Of a DNA stretch of 64,000 nucleotides, positions 16,598-25,796 are shown piece by piece. The DNA is from Prevotellaceae bacterium (GTDB lineage: Bacteria > Bacteroidota > Bacteroidia > Bacteroidales > UBA932), in contig JAISFN010000180.1 in NCBI GenBank assembly GCA_031263585.1, positions 16,431-80,430 of the forward strand, read 5' to 3'. A program made the translations under genes and the position numbers. Position 1 is the first letter of the stretch. The number at the start of each line of letters is the position of its first letter. The notes under the pieces are model-generated. The model had not been told where the DNA came from and searched no databases. It saw only the letters and a list, made by a program, of their open reading frames with translations.

Positions 16598-18961
16598 ATG
16601 AAACAAAGAATTGCAAGAAATGTATTTATTGCTGTGATAATTTTATTATTGCCACAATTGCTGCTTGCTCAAAATAAAGATCAGCTGAGTCAAAAAATAC
16701 GCGGAGTTGTAACAGACGAAGCATCAGGGCAATTCTTACCCTATGTTACCGTAATACTAGATAATACCCAGACAGGCGCTACGACTGATGAAAACGGGAC
16801 ATTCGTATTAAATAATGTACCTATAGGCAGGCATACCCTTTATGTCAGCTATATGGGGTTTGAAACAGCCATCATTAAAGAAATTCTTGTCGGTTCAGCC
16901 AAAGAAGTTTTTCTGGAAATTCAACTGAAAGAAAATACTCATCAACTCGATGAGGTCGTAATCAGGCCGCGCATCAATAAAGAGGGGCCTTTGAATAAAA
17001 TGGCTTTATCAGGAGCGCGAATGCTAAGTGTGGAAGAAGCAAGGCGGTATGCCGGAGGGATGGATGACCCGGGGCGTTTGGCCAGTTCCTTTGCTGGAGT
17101 ATCGCCCAGTGTGGGTGATAACGGGATATCCATACATGGCAACGCTCCCCATTTGCTGCAATGGAGGCTAGAGGATGTAGAAATACCCAACCCAAACCAT
17201 TTCGCAGATATATCCGTATTAGGGGGCGGGATACTTTCTTCTTTAAGCAGCAATATATTAGCTAATTCTGATTTTTTTACAGGGGCTTTTCCCGCCGAAT
17301 ACGGCAACGCAGTATCCGGCGTGTTCGATATGAGAATGAGAAACGGCAATAATCAAAAATATGAGCATACCTTTCAGGCAGGTATACTTGGGATTGATCT
17401 TGCTTCCGAAGGTCCTATAAGCAAGAAGTACAATTCATCTTATCTTTTCAATTACCGTTATTCGACAACCTCCTTGCTGGACAAGCTCGGAAGCCCATTG
17501 GAAGAAGGTTCAATAATCGACTATCAGGATTTGAATTTCAAGCTGAATTTTCCAACCCGAAATGTCGGCGTGTTCTCGGTATGGGCTACCGCTTTGATTG
17601 ACAAGTATGACGATAGACCTGAAAAGGACAAAGAAAAATGGGAAAGCATAGACGACCGCCAGCGTTCAAAGTCAGACCAAACGATGACGGCCGGAGGTGT
17701 TTCGCACCGTTATTTTTTCGGTAACAATGCTCAACTAAAAACTACACTTGCTGCGACCTATTCAAAAGGGGAAGTCGGTATGGATATAACAGATTATTCT
17801 GAAAATACTACCCCATACATGACTTCGAACAACAGATATACCAACTTGATTTTTAAGAGTTCGTTCAATAAGAAATTCAGCTCGCGTTTTACCAATATGA
17901 CAGGTGTCACTTATACCAAATTACTGTATGATATGGATTTTGATCTGGCTCCTCACGAGGGATATGCGTTGGATAATATCTCGCAAGGAGATGGAAGCAC
18001 GGACTTGATTTCGGTTTATAATTCGTCGTTTATCGGACTCAGCGACAAATTGGACATGAGCGTAGGCATAAATACGCAAACGATGACTCTGAATAATGAA
18101 TGGACAGTAGAGCCACGCGCCTCTATGAGGTGGCAGGCTTCAACCAAAAGTGCGTTTGCAGTAGCATACGGTCTGTATAGCCGCATGGAGAAAATGGATG
18201 TTTACTTTATCAAAACTAAAGGTACAGCCAAAACGGAAAATAAAAAACTTGGCTTTACTAAATCACACCACTTGATGCTTACGTATAACTATAGAATCAA
18301 CGATAATATGCTTCTGAAAATCGAGCCCTATATCCAGCTCCTATACGATGTTCCTGTAATAGCAGATAGCTCGTATTCAGTTCTTAACCGCAGGGAATTC
18401 TGGGTGGAAGAACCTTTGGTGAATGAAGGAAAAGGGCGCAACTACGGGGTGGACATCACGTTTGAGAAATACCTGACAAAAGGGCTTTATTACATGGTTA
18501 CGGCATCCATTTTTGAATCAAAATACTGTGGCGGAGACGGTGCATGGCATAGTACAAGATATAACCGTAATTATATTGTTAACGGGCTTATCGGTAAAGA
18601 ATGGATGCTTGGACGCAACAAACAAAGTGTGTTAAGTATAAACTTAAAGCTGACACTGCAAGGAGGCGAACGGCATTCGCCTGTAGATGAAGAAGCCACA
18701 ATGAGCGATCCGGATAAAGAAGTTCAGTATAACGAAACAAAGCCATTCTCAGAACAATTATCTCCGATGTTCCTGACAAGCTTTTCTGCCAGTTACAAAA
18801 TAAACAGGAAGAAAGTATCACACGAATTTGCGATACAGATGCTGAATGTAACAGGCTATAAAGAATTTTACGGACATCACTACAATACGAAAACGAATGC
18901 TATAGAGCTATACAGAGGGGGATTTTCGTTACCGAATATCAGCTATAAAATTCACTTCTGA
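16598..18961 (+). CDS. TonB-dependent outer membrane receptor with CarboxypepD-reg-like domain
   Basis: 787-residue outer-membrane receptor. Signal peptide residues about 1-25 (ends LLLAQ), then a carboxypeptidase-regulatory-like domain (about 33-115: 'IRGVVTDEASGQFLPYVTVI', 'TGATTDENGTFVLNNVPIGR'), then a plug domain with 'DDPGRLASSFAGVSP' and 'ISIHGNAPHLLQWRLEDVEI', then the barrel to a terminal '...PNISYKIHF'. There is no SusD partner and no STN domain, so it is not a SusC. The nearby LytS-type kinases and LytTR regulator, transcribed in the same direction 98 bases downstream, may control it. The substrate is unknown. Confidence 0.92.
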   Translation: MKQRIARNVFIAVIILLLPQLLLAQNKDQLSQKIRGVVTDEASGQFLPYVTVILDNTQTGATTDENGTFVLNNVPIGRHTLYVSYMGFETAIIKEILVGSAKEVFLEIQLKENTHQLDEVVIRPRINKEGPLNKMALSGARMLSVEEARRYAGGMDDPGRLASSFAGVSPSVGDNGISIHGNAPHLLQWRLEDVEIPNPNHFADISVLGGGILSSLSSNILANSDFFTGAFPAEYGNAVSGVFDMRMRNGNNQKYEHTFQAGILGIDLASEGPISKKYNSSYLFNYRYSTTSLLDKLGSPLEEGSIIDYQDLNFKLNFPTRNVGVFSVWATALIDKYDDRPEKDKEKWESIDDRQRSKSDQTMTAGGVSHRYFFGNNAQLKTTLAATYSKGEVGMDITDYSENTTPYMTSNNRYTNLIFKSSFNKKFSSRFTNMTGVTYTKLLYDMDFDLAPHEGYALDNISQGDGSTDLISVYNSSFIGLSDKLDMSVGINTQTMTLNNEWTVEPRASMRWQASTKSAFAVAYGLYSRMEKMDVYFIKTKGTAKTENKKLGFTKSHHLMLTYNYRINDNMLLKIEPYIQLLYDVPVIADSSYSVLNRREFWVEEPLVNEGKGRNYGVDITFEKYLTKGLYYMVTASIFESKYCGGDGAWHSTRYNRNYIVNGLIGKEWMLGRNKQSVLSINLKLTLQGGERHSPVDEEATMSDPDKEVQYNETKPFSEQLSPMFLTSFSASYKINRKKVSHEFAIQMLNVTGYKEFYGHHYNTKTNAIELYRGGFSLPNISYKIHF

Positions 18962-19059
18962 CAATTGAAGCCGGAGCATGCACAGGATGAAATAAGTACA
19001 TGTTTCTCTTGTGTGTTTTCGGGGAATACGTATATTTGATATCTCATTATTAGATAAAT

Positions 19060-20073
19060 ATGAATCAACAATCTTTTATATATAATTTTTTACAGGCTCC
19101 CGGATTCAGAACAAGGAGACATATATTATTTCTTATAGCATTTATTCCTCTGGGATTGTCTATGCCGTTTTGGTCGTTTGGCAGTTATGCCGAAATTCCG
19201 TTAAGCATAATCTATGGATTCGGAATAGGTATTATTATTGCCATTATGGTTTTTGTCTGTTTCAATGTTTCCTGTTTGGCACCGCGTTACCTACCAAAAG
19301 GAGAATATTTTACTTACATCGTTGTATTATTGTTATTGACTGCCGGGTTTATTTCTTTGAAATACATAGCCGAAGATCTAATCCTTTTAAACTTTGGTGT
19401 GAAAAGAGCAATGAATGGGGTTACGGTACTGGAATGGCTCTCAAACCTGATGCTATATACAATTACTATTGCAAGCACTTCTATCACGGTATTATTCAAG
19501 CAATGGATGACTGATAATGCCCGGATTGAAAATTTAGAAAATAAACAGTTGAAGAATCACATTGAAGAATTCAAAAGCCGTATTAACCATCAATTCCTTT
19601 ACGCTACGTTGGATTATGCTTCCGAAAAGGCGAAATCAGATCCTGTCCAAACATCAGAAACTCTTTTTAACCTGAGTGAATTATTAAGCTATCAACTTTA
19701 TGACAACAGGCGAGATAGCGTTTTACTGGAATCTGATATCGAATTTATACGGAATTTCCTGATGCTGGAGCGGCAGAACTCCGGCCACAGGCTGACCTTC
19801 ACAATTTCGGCTACCGGCAGGATAAATATATTTATCCCTCCCAATCTGTTTACGCCATTGATTGAAATAGCCTTAAGACAACAACCGGATGAATTGCGGA
19901 TAAGGTTTGATGTGGATGACGAATTGATTAGATTTGAATGCATTACTCCAAACGTTCGTTTATCATCCACTGACTTCAAAAAAATCACCCAACGGTTGGA
20001 ACTATTGCATGGTAATAAAATTATTCTCAATAAAAAAGCCGCAATCATAGAATTACAGTTCAGAATATGCTAA
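19060..20073 (+). CDS. Degenerate LytS-type histidine kinase (probable pseudokinase)
   Basis: 337-residue membrane protein built like the kinase encoded next to it: four N-terminal helices (about 23-38, 46-70, 85-105, 128-148), a coiled linker and a His_kinase-like region. Key residues are changed. Where LytS-type kinases have INPHFLFN, this has INHQFLYA (Ile175-Ala182), so the phospho-accepting His position holds Gln178. The ATP-binding N box 'FIENAVKH' is replaced by 'LIEIALRQ', and the G box (GxGLxN) is absent. The protein probably cannot phosphorylate itself and may act as a sensor or partner of the next kinase. It overlaps that gene by 7 bases. Confidence 0.85.
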   Translation: MNQQSFIYNFLQAPGFRTRRHILFLIAFIPLGLSMPFWSFGSYAEIPLSIIYGFGIGIIIAIMVFVCFNVSCLAPRYLPKGEYFTYIVVLLLLTAGFISLKYIAEDLILLNFGVKRAMNGVTVLEWLSNLMLYTITIASTSITVLFKQWMTDNARIENLENKQLKNHIEEFKSRINHQFLYATLDYASEKAKSDPVQTSETLFNLSELLSYQLYDNRRDSVLLESDIEFIRNFLMLERQNSGHRLTFTISATGRINIFIPPNLFTPLIEIALRQQPDELRIRFDVDDELIRFECITPNVRLSSTDFKKITQRLELLHGNKIILNKKAAIIELQFRIC

Positions 20074-21107
20074 ACAAAATCAATCATATAGTTCCTGATC
20101 TACTTTTAAAGCCAAAGTACCGGCTTTTAAGACATGCACTGATACAATTAGTAGTGTTACTGATTACCATGAATGTATTCTGGGATGAACCCGTGCGTAT
20201 TTTGCCCGGAAGATTTACTGTCTGGGTTCTCTATTACTTGTTGTTTAACGCCATTATTTATGTCAATATGTATCTGCTGGTTCCCCGACTGCTTTTAAAA
20301 GGGCGGACGTGGCTTTATCTCTTATTATCATTTCTGCTTATTCTCGGTATAATGTCGGGCATAGCCGTACTTGGAAGTATGATGGGCGAAAACGATAGCC
20401 GGGTTAGCACTACTCCTGTTCCTGCAGTTATAGCTATAGCCTCCTCGTTTGCATCATTGTCTCTTCTTATCGTAGGTTTAACTGCCCTCCAACTGCTCAA
20501 ATACCGTACGGAGAACGAGAAAAAAATCAATGATCTTGAAAATGTAACGATGAAAATCGAACTGTCGAACCTACAAAATCAGATAAATCCGCATTTTCTC
20601 TTCAATATGCTTAATAATGCGAATATCATGGTAAGCGAAAATGCAGATAAATCATCCTACATTTTATATAAATTAAAAACATTATTACAATATCAGGTAG
20701 ATGAAGGTTCAAAGGAAACTGTAAAGCTGAAAGATGATTTGGAGTTTATTGAAGACTACCTCGAACTTGAAAAGATGCGCCGTGACCGCTTCACTTATAC
20801 CATACAATCGGAAGGAAATACTGACATAGCTATACCTCCTCTGCTATTCATACCGTTTATTGAAAATGCAGTCAAGCATAATCCCGAAAACGATTCGTAT
20901 GTGAAAATTATGTTCAGGATTACAGGTAGCAAGTTATACTTTAAATGTGAAAATCCCAAAGCTAAGTTACCCCATGCCAAAAAAGAGGGAGGAATAGGTT
21001 TGGTCAATATAAGAAAGAGGTTGGATCTGTTATTCGTAAAGAATTACACTCTTATGCTTAAAGATGAAGAAGACGTTTATATCGTAAAAATGGAATTAAA
21101 AATATGA
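20067..21107 (+). CDS. LytS/YehU-type sensor histidine kinase
   Basis: 346-residue inner-membrane sensor kinase. Four N-terminal helices (about 22-40, 51-73, 81-104, 119-144) are followed by a short coiled coil and the His_kinase domain 'QINPHFLFNMLNNANIM' with the phospho-accepting His176. The ATPase region has the N box 'FIPFIENAVKHNP' and G box 'GGIGLVNIRKRL'. All catalytic motifs are intact, in contrast to the preceding paralogue. It overlaps the upstream gene by 7 bases and the response regulator by 4 (ATGA), so the three are almost surely cotranslated. The signal is unknown; the regulated gene may be the neighbouring TonB receptor. Confidence 0.94.
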   Translation: MLNKINHIVPDLLLKPKYRLLRHALIQLVVLLITMNVFWDEPVRILPGRFTVWVLYYLLFNAIIYVNMYLLVPRLLLKGRTWLYLLLSFLLILGIMSGIAVLGSMMGENDSRVSTTPVPAVIAIASSFASLSLLIVGLTALQLLKYRTENEKKINDLENVTMKIELSNLQNQINPHFLFNMLNNANIMVSENADKSSYILYKLKTLLQYQVDEGSKETVKLKDDLEFIEDYLELEKMRRDRFTYTIQSEGNTDIAIPPLLFIPFIENAVKHNPENDSYVKIMFRITGSKLYFKCENPKAKLPHAKKEGGIGLVNIRKRLDLLFVKNYTLMLKDEEDVYIVKMELKI

Positions 21108-21814
21108 GATGCATTATTGTAGACGATGAACCTATAGCACGCAGAGGAATAGAAAAGCTGGTTGAAAACATCCCTTCGCTTAAAATACAGGGAAGTTTTG
21201 AAAATGCGGACGTCGCTGCTAAATTCATGGACACCTCCCCTGTTGATCTAATATTTCTGGATATTCAGATGCCAGGTATTAATGGGATAGAATTTGCCAA
21301 AAGCATACCCAAAACGACACTGGTTATATTTACGACAGCATTTGCCGAATTTGCAGTTGATAGCTACGAGGTTGATGCGGTTGATTATCTTGTCAAGCCG
21401 ATAAAACCGAAACGGTTCAATAAGGCTGTCGAGAAAGCAATCAACTATCACGACCTGCTAATTTCCGAATCGAAAAATGCAAATGTAGAACATGTTGAAA
21501 GCGATTTTATTTTCATTAAGTCCGACCGTCGGTATTTCAAGGTGGAATTTAAGGACATTCTGTTTATTGAAGGGCTTAAAGACTATGTCGTTATCCAACT
21601 GGATAATCAACGGATAATTACCCACATGAATTTGAAAACGATTCACGAGTTACTGCCCCCGAATAAATTCTTAAGGGCTAACCGCTCTTATATTGTGAAT
21701 AGAGATCGTATTAACTCTTTCAGCAACAACGATGTTTTTATTACTAATTACGAAATAGGAATAAGCAACTTTTACAGGACTTCGTTTTTTGAAGAATTGA
21801 TAGGAAATAAATAA
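21104..21814 (+). CDS. LytTR-family DNA-binding response regulator
   Basis: 236-residue cytoplasmic regulator. The receiver domain (1-120) has the acidic pair Asp7/Asp8, phospho-acceptor Asp53 ('LIFLDIQMPGINGIEF'), Thr ('VIFTTAF') and Lys ('DYLVKPIKPKRF'). A LytTR DNA-binding domain follows (about 135-230: 'FIFIKSDRRYFKVEFKDILF', 'FLRANRSYIVNRDRINSF'). It overlaps the kinase gene by four bases and is surely its partner. LytTR proteins bind pairs of short direct repeats; none was identified upstream of the TonB receptor by eye. Confidence 0.95.
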   Translation: MRCIIVDDEPIARRGIEKLVENIPSLKIQGSFENADVAAKFMDTSPVDLIFLDIQMPGINGIEFAKSIPKTTLVIFTTAFAEFAVDSYEVDAVDYLVKPIKPKRFNKAVEKAINYHDLLISESKNANVEHVESDFIFIKSDRRYFKVEFKDILFIEGLKDYVVIQLDNQRIITHMNLKTIHELLPPNKFLRANRSYIVNRDRINSFSNNDVFITNYEIGISNFYRTSFFEELIGNK

Positions 21815-22057
21815 GCTATCATGTTGCATAACAGTGAGTAATCCAAAAATGTAAGTCTGCGAAGGAACTCTACACGATTACTTTTATATGAATAAAAAAT
21901 ATGTAAACAGTTTATATTACTCCATGTTGAAAGATGAGTATATCAGCTTATGAAATATGCAAATATCAATAAATAAACGAATCAATTAAAAATGCGAGAA
22001 TAATATCAGTCGGGAAAAGCTCTGGCGATGTAGCAATCAAAAGCAGAAAAGACACCT

Positions 22058-22264
22058 ATGCTTCAATTTACCTCTCATCTTAAAAAAGAAATAGATACAA
22101 AGATTGAGCAAATAGAATGCTCGGAAGTTGGTATAATCACGAAGTCTTTGGATGATCCGCATATGCTTACCAATGCAGTCAATCAGTTAAAAATGTTTGT
22201 TTTATCATACAATGCAACGGTTACGCAGCAATGGAAAGATAACCTATTCCATCAAAAGTGGTAA
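22058..22264 (+). pseudogene. RteC-like N-terminal fragment
   Basis: 68-codon frame 'MLQFTSHLKKEIDTKIEQIE' ... 'LTNAVNQLKMFVLSYNATVT'. It resembles the N-terminal part of RteC, the regulator of tetracycline-induced excision of CTnDOT-type conjugative transposons (pattern ..L...i..Ie......a...i..l...l..L..fv..y.F). The rest of RteC is missing; the sequence runs directly into a helix-turn-helix remnant in another frame, which suggests a deletion junction near 22205. The resemblance is weak and from memory. Confidence 0.35.
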
Positions 22265-22349
22265 AGCATGGTACACACTGGCAGAGGTTGAACGCTTGGT
22301 ATCGGGACGCGTAGTAAATAACGACAAGACGAAAGAAAGGAAGCCATGA
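22206..22349 (+). pseudogene. Helix-turn-helix (excisionase-like) C-terminal fragment
   Basis: A frame overlapping the RteC-like fragment reads 'HTMQRLRSNGKITYSIKSGK' then AWYTLAEVERLV and stops at TGA 22347-22349. This matches the C-terminal half of the small HTH proteins of Bacteroides mobile elements (RTLQRLRSnG.i.Ys...Gk.yY...ev..ll). The stop overlaps the ATG of the next, related gene (ATGA). The N-terminal half is lost. Confidence 0.6.
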
Positions 22350-22675
22350 GTGAGGATGAAGAACTAAAGAAATTCATGCAGGAATGGTTCGAGCAGTTCA
22401 TGGGGCGTTTCGATAGATTGGATAAATTTATGGATATAATGTCATCACGGCACAATGTGTTGAACGGCGAACGGCTACTGGATAATCAGGACTTGTGCCA
22501 ACTGCTCAATGTAAGCAAACGTACTTTGCAACGCTACTGCTCTGCGGGCGAATTAACCTATATAACCATACGCCACAAAATATTATACACGGAGAAAAAC
22601 GTAGAGAAGTTCATTCGCAACCATTTTTCCAAAAAAGATAATAACGGCGAGAAAGAACCTGAACCATCCAGTTAG
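22346..22675 (+). CDS. Helix-turn-helix DNA-binding protein of mobile-element type
   Basis: 109-residue protein with an N-terminal acidic helix ('MSEDEELKKFMQEWFEQFMG') and a MerR/excisionase-like HTH: 'LLDNQDLCQLLNVSKRTLQR' followed by YCSAGELTYITIRHKILYTE. Such proteins occur in pairs near integrases or mobilisation genes of Bacteroides conjugative transposons, where relatives (xis2c, xis2d) assist excision. The pair is seen here as the truncated fragment just before it with an ATGA overlap. No integrase is present, so it is probably an orphan of a decayed element. Confidence 0.8.
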   Translation: MSEDEELKKFMQEWFEQFMGRFDRLDKFMDIMSSRHNVLNGERLLDNQDLCQLLNVSKRTLQRYCSAGELTYITIRHKILYTEKNVEKFIRNHFSKKDNNGEKEPEPSS

Positions 22676-22757
22676 CTTTTCTGATTTTTCCATTGCTTGA
22701 ATCCCGTACTGTCCGTTGAGATAGAGCGGGGTTTGTTCTTTCTGACAGGCGCTAAAA

Positions 22758-22777
22758 AAGGCGGATTGCTCCGCCTT
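22758..22777 (-). terminator. Terminator after the ArdA-like remnant
   Basis: Perfect AAGGCGGA / TCCGCCTT stem with loop of four; on the minus strand it is followed by TTTTTT, 18 bases past the stop of the ArdA-like fragment. Confidence 0.75.
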
Positions 22778-22795
22778 AAACCGTTTCCAGTGAGA

Positions 22796-22948
22796 TTATG
22801 AGTGCCGAAACACATAGCTGCTATCGAACCAGTAATCGGTCATAACCAAGTTGCGGGCGAACTTTTCACAGTCAAAGTAAGTTTTCGCAAATTCAAGCAA
22901 GTTGTAACATTGCTCGACGATTTTATATGCACAATTATGATACTCAAC
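22796..22948 (-). pseudogene. ArdA-like antirestriction protein C-terminal remnant
   Basis: Minus-strand frame reading 'YKIVEQCYNLLEFAKTYFDC' then EKFARNLVMTDYWFDSSYVF to a TAA. It matches the C terminus of ArdA antirestriction proteins of Bacteroides elements (..YdLPdFaktYFDYEKFARDLf..DYwF...FvFr). ArdA mimics DNA and blocks type I restriction during conjugation. Only the end is left, next to the recN boundary, which supports the view that the region before recN is a decayed conjugative element. Confidence 0.55.
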
Positions 22949-22982
22949 CCTTTATCTTTTCTTTTTACAATAGTCCCATTTT

Positions 22983-24644
22983 TTATAAATTGGTTTTTAA
23001 TAACTCTTTGGCATTTTCAATTGCTGCGTCGGTAATTTTTTCGCCGCTAAGCATTTTGGCAATTTCGGTTACACGTTCGTTGTGGTTCAGTTGTTTTATG
23101 CGTGTATAAGTAGCTGTTTCGGTATCTTCTTTATAAACGACATAATGCGTATGGCCTTTTGCAGCAACTTGTGGCAAATGGGTTATATTGATAACCTGTG
23201 TTTTATCAGATAATTGTTTGATAATGCCGCCCATTTTATCGGCTACTTCGCCCGAAATACCAGTATCAATTTCGTCGAAAATAATAGTGGGCAATTGTTG
23301 GTTTTGTACCAGTAATGATTTCAGCGCTAGCATTAATCTCGACATTTCGCCACCCGAGGCCACTTTCGATATTTCTTGCGGGAGCATATCCTTATTAGCC
23401 GAAAACAGAAATGAAACAATATCATGTCCGATTGGCAGATATTCGTTGGCAACATCAATTTTCACTGTAAATACGGCATTTGGCATGCCTAATGATTTTA
23501 GCATGGCCGTAACATACTGTTCAATTTGCGGAACATCTTTTTTACGCTGTGCACTAAGCTTATCCGCTTTCTCTACCATCAGTTTAAAATAACTGTCGCA
23601 TTCGATGCGCAGCTTATCCAAAATGCTGTCGTAATTATCTATTTGTTTGAGCTGTTCGCCCAATTGTTGCTGGACGGCGAGTAGCTCGTCAACCGTGTTT
23701 ACCCGGTGCTTTTGCAGCAATGCATACAAGGTATTCAGGCGATTTTCGGTAAATATCAGTCGCTCGGGGTCTGCCTGCACATTTTCGTTAATCTGTTCCA
23801 TTTCGGCGGCAATATCCCTGATTTCAATCAGTACAGATTCTAAGCGACGGAATAATTGATCCGATTTGGGCGTTAAATTGATTGTTTTGCCTAACTGGTT
23901 AAGCGATTCGCGCAGTATATTTTCGGACGATATGTCGTCGCTTATCAGTAAAACCGATACTTGAGAATAGGCGTTTTTTATTTCTTCGGCATGGCTTAGC
24001 TGTTTCAGTTCAACTTCCAGTTCCTCCTGCTCCCCTGATTTCAGCCGTGTACTTTCAAGTTGTTCGAACTGGTATTTCAGATAACCATAATCTGCCTTCG
24101 ATTGTTGAGACTTGCTTTCCAGTTTGGCCAGTTGTTTTTCGGCAATCTTATAGTTGCGATAATGTAATGCGTATTCGGTCGGTAATTTTTCGTTATCGGC
24201 CAATGAATCAACCACCAACAATTGAAAATGACTACTCGATAATAATAAATTCTGGTGTTGCGAATGGATATCCAGTAAAGCATCGCCAAATTCTTTAATA
24301 ATGTTGAGGGTAACCGAGGTGTCGTTTATAAACGCCCTCGATTTACCGCTAGGGCTTATTATGCGGCGAATTACCAATTGCGGCTCGTAATCTATTTCGT
24401 TGACTTCGAATACTGGTTCCAGCCCGTAACCCTCGATAAGGAACAAACCTTCGACAACGCAGTTTTTTTCCTTGTTTTTTAGCACGCTGGTATCGGCGCG
24501 TTGCCCCAGTATTAACGACAAAGCCCCCAATAGAATGGACTTACCTGCACCCGTTTCGCCTGTAATTATACTAAGTCCTTTACCGAAACGGATTTCCAAC
24601 CGTTCAATCAGGGCATAATTTTCAATAGTAAGCGTATTTAGCAT
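22983..24644 (-). CDS. recN: DNA repair protein RecN
   Basis: 553-residue SMC-like ATPase that helps double-strand-break repair by holding DNA ends. Walker A is 'IITGETGAGKSILLGALSLI' near residues 26-45. The arms form coiled coil (about 150-370, rich in Glu, Gln, Leu). The C-terminal ABC half has signature 'VASGGEMSRLMLALKSLL', Walker B 'TIIFDEIDTGISGEVADKMG' and 'QVINITHLPQVAAKGHTHYV'. The start ATG 24644 gives 'MLNTLTIENYALIERLEIRF', the typical N terminus. It forms the right border of the accessory island. Confidence 0.97.
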   Translation of the reverse strand: MLNTLTIENYALIERLEIRFGKGLSIITGETGAGKSILLGALSLILGQRADTSVLKNKEKNCVVEGLFLIEGYGLEPVFEVNEIDYEPQLVIRRIISPSGKSRAFINDTSVTLNIIKEFGDALLDIHSQHQNLLLSSSHFQLLVVDSLADNEKLPTEYALHYRNYKIAEKQLAKLESKSQQSKADYGYLKYQFEQLESTRLKSGEQEELEVELKQLSHAEEIKNAYSQVSVLLISDDISSENILRESLNQLGKTINLTPKSDQLFRRLESVLIEIRDIAAEMEQINENVQADPERLIFTENRLNTLYALLQKHRVNTVDELLAVQQQLGEQLKQIDNYDSILDKLRIECDSYFKLMVEKADKLSAQRKKDVPQIEQYVTAMLKSLGMPNAVFTVKIDVANEYLPIGHDIVSFLFSANKDMLPQEISKVASGGEMSRLMLALKSLLVQNQQLPTIIFDEIDTGISGEVADKMGGIIKQLSDKTQVINITHLPQVAAKGHTHYVVYKEDTETATYTRIKQLNHNERVTEIAKMLSGEKITDAAIENAKELLKTNL

Positions 24645-24974
24645 AATACTATCAACTTAGTTTTCCGAAGTTGTAAAGTTACAAATTATTCGAATAAACG
24701 AGTAAAATATAGATAGGGCTGGAACATTCTACTTTATACCTGTTGATTTTTTTTGAGAGCAATTGATTACAGTTTGTGCGAGTTAAGCATTATTTTCAAG
24801 AGAGGAATGCACAAAATGTTTTTAGCATGGCAGTTTTTTAACTACGAAATACGATCAAAATGAAAAAACGGTTTGAAAAATTCCGTTTCTGGTTTTATCA
24901 ATAGTAAAAACCGGAGACGGAATTTTTATAGAGGAAAACTTGTTTTGTAAAGCAGTTACTTTTACATATAACTC
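24645..24974 (+). other. Gap upstream of recN
   Basis: 330 bases. Apart from the terminator of the GLPGLI gene (24878-24927), no gene is seen. Confidence 0.4.
24878..24927 (-). terminator. Terminator of the GLPGLI gene
   Basis: Stem of about 19 bp, AAATTCCGTTTCTGGTTTT against AAAACCGGAGACGGAATTT with two G:T-type mismatches, and a T-rich tail on the minus strand; it lies 48 bases after the gene. Confidence 0.8.
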
Positions 24975-25796
24975 TTACCTTTCGATAGGGTTATACTCTC
25001 TTTTTTTATCGGAAGTTATTGATATCTTTCCTCCTAAAACATGCTCTAAATAAGCCGACGGATTATTGAAAAATGTTTTATAAAGCTCATCATAATCTTT
25101 TTTAGAAACAGTTTGATAAATTACGCTATTGTTTTTTACAATAGGACGAGGAGGCGTCAACCTTTCTATACCAGTACATTCAAAAGAATAATGCTTTTCG
25201 CTGTCTTCAGCTTTTAAAATTAGCCCCGGCAGCCCTCTTAATTTCCAAACTCCCTCACTTATTGGTATTTCATGAGTAAACCAGACTATCCAGTTCCTTC
25301 CCTTATAGTTGGCAGTTGCCTTTTGGCAACGATAGCCTAATATATCTAAAGTTACATCCATGATATTCCATTCGGGCGTTGTTAAATGTTCGTTATATTG
25401 ATAATTTCTCCCTAAAATTTGTGTTAAACAATGCAGATTACCGCTACTGCGCTCTATGTAAAATCTATCAAAATACTCGGTTTGTGGCAAACGTTTCTGA
25501 GGAGGCCTATGTCGTCTTCCTCCATCAATAACCACTGCTTGAGGCATGTATTCTATTGGGTTTGCATTTTGCAAAGAATCTACAACGAAGTTTGTATAAC
25601 TGTAGAAACTGCTATACTTTTCGCCAACTAACAATATCATTTCCTCATTTTTTATTTTTTGTGGGTTTTGCATGTCGTTAATATATTTTGCGTTATATAA
25701 ACATATTAATGAAGCCGAATCTGTTGTTTGCGCTGCGCTTATTGAATAAATAAACGAAAGGCAGAAAGTTATTATAAATATTTTCCTTATATTCAT
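24975..25796 (-). CDS. GLPGLI family exported protein
   Basis: 273-residue exported protein of the GLPGLI family, common in Bacteroidetes and of unknown function. The namesake motif is 'WKLRGLPGLILKAEDSEKHY' in the second half, with the usual upstream 'GYRCQKATANYKGRNWIVWF' and 'IPISEGVWKL'. The start was set to ATG 25796 because 'MNIRKIFIITFCLSFIYSIS' followed by AAQ is a clean signal peptide; an upstream in-frame ATG at 25856 would bury it. It stands alone. The residues after the signal run 'YNAKYINDMQNPQKIKNEEM', typical of the family. Confidence 0.88.
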   Translation of the reverse strand: MNIRKIFIITFCLSFIYSISAAQTTDSASLICLYNAKYINDMQNPQKIKNEEMILLVGEKYSSFYSYTNFVVDSLQNANPIEYMPQAVVIDGGRRHRPPQKRLPQTEYFDRFYIERSSGNLHCLTQILGRNYQYNEHLTTPEWNIMDVTLDILGYRCQKATANYKGRNWIVWFTHEIPISEGVWKLRGLPGLILKAEDSEKHYSFECTGIERLTPPRPIVKNNSVIYQTVSKKDYDELYKTFFNNPSAYLEHVLGGKISITSDKKREYNPIER

